Positions 6,855-12,292 of a DNA stretch of 12,292 bases are shown one piece after another. Under the pieces are notes generated by a model that was given only the letters and a program-made list of their open reading frames with translations, made no database searches and was not told the DNA's origin. Origin of the DNA: an uncultured Mailhella sp. (GTDB lineage Bacteria > Desulfobacterota > Desulfovibrionia > Desulfovibrionales > Desulfovibrionaceae). Location: the NCBI GenBank assembly GCA_948482415.1, contig CAOMFZ010000046.1:1-12292 (forward strand), read 5' to 3'. How positions within the stretch are numbered: the first letter of the stretch is position 1; every line of letters begins with the position of its first letter. A program made the position numbers and the translations under genes.

Positions 6855-7712
6855 ATGTCAAATTTGATTGATTTACATATCCACAGCACGGCATCTGACG
6901 GTTCCTGCACGCCGTCGGAAGTTGTCAGTCTTGCCAAAAATCAAGGGCTTGCCGCGCTTGCGCTCACAGACCATGACACGCTGTCAGGACTCCTTGAAGC
7001 AGAAGAAAAGGCAAAGGAACTCGATATTGAGTTTATCCGCGGCTGTGAGCTTAGTGCAAAATATTTAGATACTGACGTCCATATTGTAGGCTTGTATATT
7101 CCCCATGACAAGGCACTTCTTCAGGATTTGGAAAAAGAACTGGATATTTTTATTGAACGCAGAAATACAAGAAACAAAAAAATAGTTACAAAATTACAGG
7201 AACTTGGCATCCATATTACATTAGAAGAAGTGGAGCAGGAAGCAGGCGGAAATGTTATTGCCCGTCCGCATTTTGCCGGTGTGCTGATAAAAAAAGGCAT
7301 TGCTGCAAACTCCAAAGAAGCCTTTGACAAATATTTAGCCAGAGGAAAAGCCGCCTATGTGGAACGGGAAGTCATCAGCCCGCACCATGCTGTCAGTATT
7401 TTAAAAGAAGCAAAAATAATTCCCATTTTAGCCCATTCAAGGCTTATCAAATGCACTGAACAGGAATATTTTCAGCTGGTTGAAGAATTAATTCCCTTGG
7501 GATTGAAAGGCATTGAAGTTTATCACCCCGTCCATTCCTTTGAAGATGAACGCTATTATTTAGGCGTTGCCGATAAATATAAGCTATGCATAAGCGGCGG
7601 CTCTGATTTTCACGGGAAAAGCAAACCGGATATCAAAATCGGCACAGGCCGGGGAAGTTTACGCGTTCCAGCCTGCATTCTGGACGGCATAAAACAATGT
7701 ATTCCAAATTAG
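6855..7712 (+). CDS. PHP-domain phosphoesterase (nucleoside bisphosphatase / RNase AM type)
   Basis: The PHP fold uses a three-metal centre, and its ligands are all visible: His8 and His10 (DLHIHSTASDG), Asp15, His40 (LTDHDT), Glu65 (GCELSA), His76, His139 (ARPHFA), His194 (LAHSR), Asp251 and His253 (GGSDFHG). Length (285 aa) and motif order fit the YciV/TrpH group, which removes the 3' phosphate of 3',5'-nucleoside bisphosphates such as pAp and, in E. coli, trims RNA 5' ends as RNase AM. pAp is made during sulfate assimilation and from acyl-carrier-protein turnover, so the role fits many bacteria. The specific substrate here is inferred from family only. The ATG follows TTGAGG by 8 bases. 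The TAG stop is also the first three bases of repeat copy 3. Confidence 0.88.
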   Translation: MSNLIDLHIHSTASDGSCTPSEVVSLAKNQGLAALALTDHDTLSGLLEAEEKAKELDIEFIRGCELSAKYLDTDVHIVGLYIPHDKALLQDLEKELDIFIERRNTRNKKIVTKLQELGIHITLEEVEQEAGGNVIARPHFAGVLIKKGIAANSKEAFDKYLARGKAAYVEREVISPHHAVSILKEAKIIPILAHSRLIKCTEQEYFQLVEELIPLGLKGIEVYHPVHSFEDERYYLGVADKYKLCISGGSDFHGKSKPDIKIGTGRGSLRVPACILDGIKQCIPN

Positions 7713-7867
7713 AGCATTTCCGAAAATAATTGCAAATATTTTATAATTAAGCTTAAAAAGTTTTGTAAAGGGGTGCAGGGGAAGAAACTTTTTCGCTTTA
7801 GCTGTTAGCGAATTTATGAGCGTTACAGATAAAGACAGCAGAGATAAAAGTTTTTCCCCTGCATAAA
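7710..7867. repeat. Intergenic palindromic repeat, copy 3
   Basis: The outer flank tagagcatttcc starts at 7710, on the stop codon of the PHP gene. It continues through taagcttaaaaagttttg into the 39-base arm (7756-7794) identical to copy 1. The opposite arm (7834-7863) matches copy 1 apart from one extra A, and the end tgcataaaa matches copy 2. The 39-base interior (7795-7833) is a diverged counterpart of copy 1's longer interior, sharing gttagcga and gagcg. The copy fills the gap between two convergent genes. Confidence 0.85.
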
Positions 7868-7920
7868 AAAGCCCGAAAGGGATTACTTAATTTTTTGAGG
7901 GGAATAATTCCCCCAAAAAA
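7865..7920 (-). terminator. Probable terminator region after gltX
   Basis: On the minus strand, just past the gltX stop, is a stable hairpin (7891-7920: ggggaat-a-attcccc extended by T/A runs with one bulged base), then a short CCC-TTTC-GGG hairpin (7872-7881) followed by C and six T (7865-7870). The second part is a weak but correctly ordered stem plus T-run for minus-strand transcription. The first hairpin has its T-run on the wrong side for a textbook terminator in either direction, so the exact stop point is unsure. Confidence 0.5.
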
Positions 7921-7941
7921 AATAATAAAAAATGTCTCGTA

Positions 7942-9321
7942 TTAAGCCAATGCTTTCTCAAGGCGTTTGATTGTTTCTTCCCTGCCAAGAGCAAACATAA
8001 TCAAATGAATAGAAGGACCGCCTGCCAAGCCAATAAGCGCAGAACGAAGCGGAGTTCCCACTAATTTGAATTTCACGCCGCTTGTTTCCACATAGGTATG
8101 GATAACATGCTCAAGATTTTCCTCGGTGAAATCAGTATCACGGATCAGCGCAAGCACATTTTTGATTTGTTCCTTACCTTGTTCATCAAGGGCTTTCAGC
8201 GCTTTTTCTTCAAATTCAATTTCGTCGGCGTTTTGCAGATAAGGCTTGATCTGCATTGCCAGATCATTCAAATTGCTTGCTCTTTCAATATACAAAGAAA
8301 TGGCCGGTTCAAGATTTTTGCAGGCTGTGCTGTAACCCAATTTTTCCACAAACGGACGAGTCAGTTCCACAGCTTTATCGAGCGGTGTATGTTTCAAATA
8401 ATAACCATTGAGCCATTGCAGTTTATCAGGGTCAAAAGCGGCAGCAGAACTGTTTAAATTTTTGCCGTCAAAAAGTTTGACGAGTTCCTGCAGGGAGAAA
8501 ATTTCCTGATCGCCGTGTGACCAGCCAAGGCGCACAAGATAGTTCACAAGCGCTTCCGGCAAAAGTCCGTCCTGCTGGTATTCGACAACAGCTCTGGCGC
8601 CGTGACGTTTGGAAAGTTTTTGTTTGTCAGGTCCTAAAATCATAGGAACATGTCCAAAGGTGGGAACTTCCAAACCAAGAGCCTGATAGAGCAAAATTTG
8701 TTTAGGCGTGTTGGAGACATGGTCATCGCCGCGGATAACGTGGGTTACGCCCATTTCATAATCGTCCACCACAACAGCCATATTATAGGTAGGCATACCG
8801 TCAGCACGGCGCAGCACCATATCGTCAAGTTCGCTGACATCAGTGGCAATAGGACCTTTGACCATATCATTAAAAACAATACGTCCTTCAGTCGGAACTT
8901 TCAGGCGCACGACACGTCCTTCTGCATACCCAAGACCGCGGTCGCGGCATTTGCCGTTATAACGAGGTTTTTCGCCTTTTGCACGGGCTTCTTCACGCAT
9001 TGCTTCCACTTCTTCCACAGAACAGTCGCAGTAATAGGCATGACCTGTTTCCAGAAGTTTATCCACATATTTATTGTAAACATCTTTACGCTGGCTTTGA
9101 TAGGTCAAATCGCCGTCCCAATCAAGACCAAGCCACTTCATAGATGCCAAAATGGAATCGGTATATTCCTGTTTGGAACGTTCTGTGTCGGTATCTTCAA
9201 TTCTTAAACGAAATTCTCCGCCAAAGTGACGAGCCAAAAGCCAACAGAAAATCGCAGTACGTCCACCACCAATATGTAAATGTCCAGTAGGACTTGGAGC
9301 AAAACGAGTTATTACTTTCAT
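7942..9321 (-). CDS. gltX: Glutamyl-tRNA synthetase
   Basis: The enzyme charges tRNA-Glu with glutamate. The 459 residues include the class I signature PSPTGHLHIGG (10-19; HIGH motif as HIGG), the KMSKS-type loop KLSKR (235-239), RIEDTDTERS (40-49) and the GDDHVSN substrate pocket (198-204). The zinc-binding knuckle has Cys98, Cys100 and Cys125 in the same positions as E. coli GluRS, but the fourth ligand position (His127 in E. coli) is Asp127 here (KCRDRG). The C-terminal anticodon domain appears complete although slightly short. The ATG is preceded by AGGAAAGGA. It follows the DUF2156 gene by 42 bases and has its own promoter candidate. The window cannot show whether it is the only GluRS or whether it also charges tRNA-Gln. 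Confidence 0.97.
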   Translation of the reverse strand: MKVITRFAPSPTGHLHIGGGRTAIFCWLLARHFGGEFRLRIEDTDTERSKQEYTDSILASMKWLGLDWDGDLTYQSQRKDVYNKYVDKLLETGHAYYCDCSVEEVEAMREEARAKGEKPRYNGKCRDRGLGYAEGRVVRLKVPTEGRIVFNDMVKGPIATDVSELDDMVLRRADGMPTYNMAVVVDDYEMGVTHVIRGDDHVSNTPKQILLYQALGLEVPTFGHVPMILGPDKQKLSKRHGARAVVEYQQDGLLPEALVNYLVRLGWSHGDQEIFSLQELVKLFDGKNLNSSAAAFDPDKLQWLNGYYLKHTPLDKAVELTRPFVEKLGYSTACKNLEPAISLYIERASNLNDLAMQIKPYLQNADEIEFEEKALKALDEQGKEQIKNVLALIRDTDFTEENLEHVIHTYVETSGVKFKLVGTPLRSALIGLAGGPSIHLIMFALGREETIKRLEKALA

Positions 9322-9351
9322 AATCCTTTCCTAAAAAATAAGTTGTCAAAC

Positions 9352-9380
9352 AGTATATACCCTTTACAAAGTAAAGACAA
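9352..9380 (-). promoter_or_regulatory. gltX: Candidate sigma-70 promoter for gltX
   Basis: On the minus strand TTGTCT (9375-9380) is followed after exactly 17 bases by TATACT (9352-9357), a 5/6 match to the -10 consensus. Transcription would start about 20-25 bases before the gltX ATG, leaving room for the ribosome site. The promoter straddles the stop codon (9364-9366) of the upstream DUF2156 gene, so gltX could be transcribed alone as well as by read-through. Confidence 0.5.
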
Positions 9381-10320
9381 GTGTACTTTTCTTCAAATAA
9401 TTTACAGGGTTATAAGAAAGTTTTGCTTTTCGTATACCCTCTTCGTCCATATCCTGCTCACGGTTGATAAATTCAAATCCCTCTGTACAATTATTAACAA
9501 AAGCATGATTTATGGCTTGATAAATGCCGCGGTAATCAGAATGGGCTTTTTCAAAATGCACCACGCAGTTTTTATCGTCCAGTTTTTCACCTACTGCAAA
9601 AGCCGCCATTTTATCGTCAATATAAAAAGAGCCGCCAAACAAGGTGCCGATTTTATCCCAGCTTCCAATCACCTTAAAAATAACATCATTTTCCGCATAT
9701 AAAGAACTGCTGTTCTGGCAGTCATGCCATTTGCACCATTCATTTTGCAGATCAAGCACATCTTCAAGACTTCCTTTGACATCGGATTCGGTTGTCAAAG
9801 GGTAATATTCACAGTTATAACTTTTATAAAAGCCATTCACATGATTTTTCTTTTTATGGAATCTGTTTCCGGAAAGCGTCGCCAGCTCCTGTCTGGAGTA
9901 TAAATATTCCCACTGCCCTCTTGCTTCCACAATATAAACCTGCTCCTTATCATAATTTGCCATAATATATTCCACAAACGCATCAGGAACCCTGTGCATG
10001 CATACCCGATCTTTCGTGGAACTGACACTTGCCATCAGCGGATTGTCCTGACTGGCCGGAATATTCACAGAATGGAGCAGCTCAGAAAGATTTTCTCTGT
10101 TGATATTTTTCCAGTCACCAACAGGCGCCCATAAACATTGATAAGGATATTGTTGATGAATAAAGGCAAAATGCTCTGTAAAAGCCATGGAAAGCCCGTA
10201 GGTATCAGCCCAGCCAAAAAGGTTGGTGAAAGTATAATCAGCTGATTTTACAGGACATTCTTTCATTTTTTCCAGATACTGGTCGCGTAAATTAAGTGTA
10301 ATAGGTTGAAATTTTGACAT
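9364..10320 (-). CDS. Stand-alone DUF2156 protein (MprF synthase-like acyltransferase fold)
   Basis: The 318-residue soluble protein has the C-terminal signature of DUF2156, the domain that forms the catalytic part of phosphatidylglycerol lysyltransferases: FEKAHSDYRGIYQAINHAF (about 256-274) and NREQDMDEEGIRKAKLSYNP (about 286-305), on a double GNAT-like fold. LSGNRFHKKKNHVNGF near the middle is another typical stretch. There is no membrane segment. In MprF this domain moves an aminoacyl group from charged tRNA to phosphatidylglycerol; many stand-alone members are uncharacterised, so the substrate here is unknown. The ATG follows GGAAAGA. It is 30 bases after the MATE gene and 42 bases before gltX, on the same strand. 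The closeness to an aminoacyl-tRNA synthetase and to a flippase-only MprF relative 3.3 kb away is suggestive but not proof of aminoacyl transfer. Confidence 0.8.
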   Translation of the reverse strand: MSKFQPITLNLRDQYLEKMKECPVKSADYTFTNLFGWADTYGLSMAFTEHFAFIHQQYPYQCLWAPVGDWKNINRENLSELLHSVNIPASQDNPLMASVSSTKDRVCMHRVPDAFVEYIMANYDKEQVYIVEARGQWEYLYSRQELATLSGNRFHKKKNHVNGFYKSYNCEYYPLTTESDVKGSLEDVLDLQNEWCKWHDCQNSSSLYAENDVIFKVIGSWDKIGTLFGGSFYIDDKMAAFAVGEKLDDKNCVVHFEKAHSDYRGIYQAINHAFVNNCTEGFEFINREQDMDEEGIRKAKLSYNPVNYLKKSTLVFTL

Positions 10321-10350
10321 AATTCTTTCCGTTTCGGTTTATTTTCTATT

Positions 10351-11724
10351 TTATACTTTCCGCAAGGTATATCGTGTCCAATTTGCTTTGAGAAAAACAA
10401 GGAACATACACGTTGACTGGATTGCCATGGAAAAAAGCATGACCACATAAACTCCGATAGAGCCGTATCCCAGCGTATGTGCCAGTAAAATCCCAAGCGG
10501 CAGGCGAATGCACCACACGCAAATGGGATTGATAATCAAAGCATAGACAGTTGCTCCTGCACCAACCATAATACCGTTAATCACCAAACCGGCAACTGTA
10601 AACGGGGTGCAGATAATATTTATATACACATAGACTTCAATATTCCATTGTGCATCTAAATCAGAGCTGAAAAACTCGGCAAGTGTATTCACAAAAGGCA
10701 GCATACACAAACCAACAGTTGTCATTAAAATAGTACCAAATAAAATAATTGCAAGCCCAATTTTTTTGGCGTCCTCTTTTTTTCCTGCACCAAGGGCATT
10801 CCCCACCATAATGGAAGCGGTCGCATTGAAGGCAATGGCAGGCATAAATAAAATACTTTCAATGCGCATGCCTGCGGTGAGCCCTGCAAGGGCTGATACG
10901 CTGTCAGGCAGTGCCGCCACAATGCCAAAAAGTACCAAATAGCCTAACTGCCACAAAAACTGCATGGTGAGTGCCGGCAAAGAAACCTTGAATAAATACG
11001 GAGCAGCTTTTTTCATCCAGCCAAGCGGAGGAATAATATATTTTTCAAAAATATTATCTTTATACAAAGCAATAACAGAAATAACCGCCCCAACAGCATA
11101 GGAAAACAAGGTTGTGAAAGCAATACCCTCACCGCCCCATGCAGTGCAGCCAAAATATCCAAGTCCAAAGGCAAAATCCCCAAAGGTATTGAGGACAGCA
11201 ATAATAATCATAATTAAAAGGGGCTTGATAACTTCTTTTGTCGCACGGAAAAGAACGGAACTCAAATAACAGGTATATTGAAACGGCAGGCAAAAAAGCA
11301 CATAATTGAAAAAAATAACGGCAAGTTCCAGCATGCTTTCTTCAACCTGCAAAAGCTCCATAATTGGATAACGAAACGCATAACCGGCTAATGCCAGCAA
11401 AATTGCAACACAAAAGGCATAAATCAGCACAAATCCGGAATAAAGCCGTGCCCGTTTAATACGGTCTGCCCCAATAGACTGGGCAACAGAAGCCATAGCC
11501 CCTGCTCCAAGGCTGGTGCCTAAAACCATGAACAGCGCATGCAGCTGTGCAGAAATCCCAATGGAAGCCTGCACTTCCGAGCTTATTTTTCCGCCCACAT
11601 AAATATCTGTCAGCGAAATCACAAGCATGCAGAATATGGCGGCAGTCTGCGGCCAGACAAGTTCCCAAATGCTTTTATAGGGAACATCATGCAAAAAAAA
11701 CTTTACTCGTTGAATATTCTTCAT
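10351..11724 (-). CDS. MATE-family multidrug/metabolite efflux transporter
   Basis: The protein has about twelve hydrophobic helices in two similar halves, as usual for the MATE family, which exports organic cations or other small molecules in exchange for H+ or Na+. Typical stretches are the N-terminal WPQTAAIFCMLVISLTDIYVGG, GTSLGAGAMASVAQSIGADR in the first half, and the matching SIMVGNALGAGKKEDAKK in the second half. The length, about 457 aa, is normal. I start at ATG 11722-11724; a GTG at 11746-11748 in frame lies inside the terminator stem of the preceding gene and is unlikely. There is no Shine-Dalgarno; the bases before the ATG are a T-run from that terminator. Substrate cannot be predicted. 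The DUF2156 gene follows 30 bases downstream and is probably co-transcribed. Confidence 0.9.
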   Translation of the reverse strand: MKNIQRVKFFLHDVPYKSIWELVWPQTAAIFCMLVISLTDIYVGGKISSEVQASIGISAQLHALFMVLGTSLGAGAMASVAQSIGADRIKRARLYSGFVLIYAFCVAILLALAGYAFRYPIMELLQVEESMLELAVIFFNYVLFCLPFQYTCYLSSVLFRATKEVIKPLLIMIIIAVLNTFGDFAFGLGYFGCTAWGGEGIAFTTLFSYAVGAVISVIALYKDNIFEKYIIPPLGWMKKAAPYLFKVSLPALTMQFLWQLGYLVLFGIVAALPDSVSALAGLTAGMRIESILFMPAIAFNATASIMVGNALGAGKKEDAKKIGLAIILFGTILMTTVGLCMLPFVNTLAEFFSSDLDAQWNIEVYVYINIICTPFTVAGLVINGIMVGAGATVYALIINPICVWCIRLPLGILLAHTLGYGSIGVYVVMLFSMAIQSTCMFLVFLKANWTRYTLRKV

Positions 11725-11733
11725 ACTAAAAAA

Positions 11734-11771
11734 TACAAAAAAAAGCACTCACACAAAACGCATGAGTGCTT
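11734..11771 (-). terminator. Intrinsic terminator of lysA
   Basis: On the minus strand a perfect 9-bp stem (aagcactca with tgagtgctt, 11763-11771 and 11743-11751) closes an 11-base loop and runs into eight T (11737-11744). It starts 18 bases after the lysA stop. The stem is also followed by CTCTTTTTT on the plus strand. The T-run ends only about a dozen bases before the MATE start codon. Confidence 0.85.
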
Positions 11772-11789
11772 CTCTTTTTTGGGCAGCAA

Positions 11790-12292
11790 TTAAAATTCTG
11801 TTACTGCTGCAAAAATATCTTCAAAGGTATCCCGTCTGCGGATACATTTTGCAGTTCCGTCTTTTCGGATAAGCACTTCAGCAGGGCGTAGGCGTTGTGT
11901 ATAATTGGAACTCATGGAAAAACCATAGGCACCGGCATCAAGCATGGCTATAATATCGCCTTCTTCCAAAACAGGCAATACCCTGTTTTTTGCTATAATA
12001 TCACCGGATTCGCAGATGTTGCCCACAATGGTTTGCTCCATTTCCTGCGCTTCACCGGAGAAATTTTTGCGGTAAATTTCCACATCATGGAAAGAATCAT
12101 AGAGCATGGGTCGGGCAAGCGTATTAAAACCTAAATCCGTTCCCACAAACGTTTTTGTGCCATTGGTTTTGACATTATAGACAGTACCTAAAATAACGCC
12201 GCATTCAGCAGCAATATACCGTCCCGGTTCCAAATAAAATTTTCCGTGATAATTGTGCGCCTTTGCCCATGCACTCAAGGTTTCATTGAGCA
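11790..12292 (-). CDS. lysA: Diaminopimelate decarboxylase, C-terminal part (cut by window edge)
   Basis: LysA is a PLP enzyme that turns meso-diaminopimelate into lysine, the final step of lysine synthesis. Only the last 167 or so residues are in the window; the frame is open to base 12292 and no start codon need be assigned (an in-frame TTG at 12276-12278 is an ordinary Leu). Diagnostic stretches are LEPGRYIAAECGVILG (substrate and PLP-phosphate binding), GFNTLARPMLYDSFH, the active-site ICESGD with the Cys-Glu pair contributed to the partner subunit, and DAGAYGFSMSSNYTQRLRP. These fit LysA rather than ornithine/arginine decarboxylases or carboxynorspermidine decarboxylase. The gene ends at TAA 11790-11792 and is followed by a strong terminator. 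Confidence 0.94.
   Translation of the reverse strand, partial: LNETLSAWAKAHNYHGKFYLEPGRYIAAECGVILGTVYNVKTNGTKTFVGTDLGFNTLARPMLYDSFHDVEIYRKNFSGEAQEMEQTIVGNICESGDIIAKNRVLPVLEEGDIIAMLDAGAYGFSMSSNYTQRLRPAEVLIRKDGTAKCIRRRDTFEDIFAAVTEF

Noticed and set aside
1..7867. CRISPR array or integron-like attachment sites
   Set aside because: The repeats are three dispersed copies kilobases apart, with unequal interiors and no regular spacers, cas genes or integrase.
7891..7920. GGGGAAT-A-ATTCCCC hairpin as a textbook bidirectional terminator
   Set aside because: T-runs precede and A-runs follow the hairpin on both strands, so it lacks a correct T-tail; kept only as part of a wider terminator region.
8650..9207. 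185-codon plus-strand frame inside gltX
   Set aside because: It is the antisense shadow of a strongly conserved gltX; its composition (His/Phe/Ile-rich) is what reverse reading gives, and it has no ribosome site.

Overview
The window looks like a chromosomal segment of a low-GC delta-type proteobacterium, most likely a member of the Desulfovibrionaceae. This is an inference. It rests on the run hisD-purC-fabI, which I recall from Desulfovibrio genomes, on an S. aureus-like FabI (SVAFA / KEDLQGRF type), and on a family of palindromic 'gcagggg...cccctgc' intergenic repeats. Nothing here indicates a prophage, plasmid, CRISPR array, tRNA or rRNA. The content is mostly housekeeping, with a few unusual details.

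Left part (1-519): a gene-poor stretch with two copies of the intergenic repeat, a two-unit 21-bp tandem element, a strong hairpin terminator at 205-233, and a previously easy-to-miss 27-codon gene on the minus strand (293-376). That gene encodes a single-pass membrane microprotein and has a good Shine-Dalgarno.

Centre-left (520-6062): five minus-strand genes read as one operon in the order MprF-type flippase, lplA (lipoate ligase), hisD, purC, fabI. The flippase stop and the lplA start overlap in TAATG. The other gaps are 14-26 bases. The operon mixes membrane-lipid transport, cofactor attachment, histidine, purine and fatty-acid synthesis.

Middle (6063-7941): a divergent promoter region with two dyads leads to two plus-strand genes. 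The first encodes a secreted, asparagine-rich protein of unknown function. The second encodes a PHP-domain phosphoesterase of the nucleoside-bisphosphate phosphatase / RNase AM type. The third copy of the repeat begins exactly at the stop codon of the PHP gene and separates it from the convergent gltX.

Right part (7942-12292): all genes are on the minus strand, in transcription order lysA (3' part only, cut by the window edge), a terminator, a MATE-family efflux pump, a stand-alone DUF2156 protein, and gltX with its own promoter candidate. The DUF2156 protein (318 aa) resembles the catalytic half of MprF, while the flippase (about 514-530 aa) 3.3 kb away matches the membrane half. Together they add up to about the size of a full MprF, so a split aminoacyl-phospholipid system is the most interesting functional hypothesis in the window, although the link is unproven.
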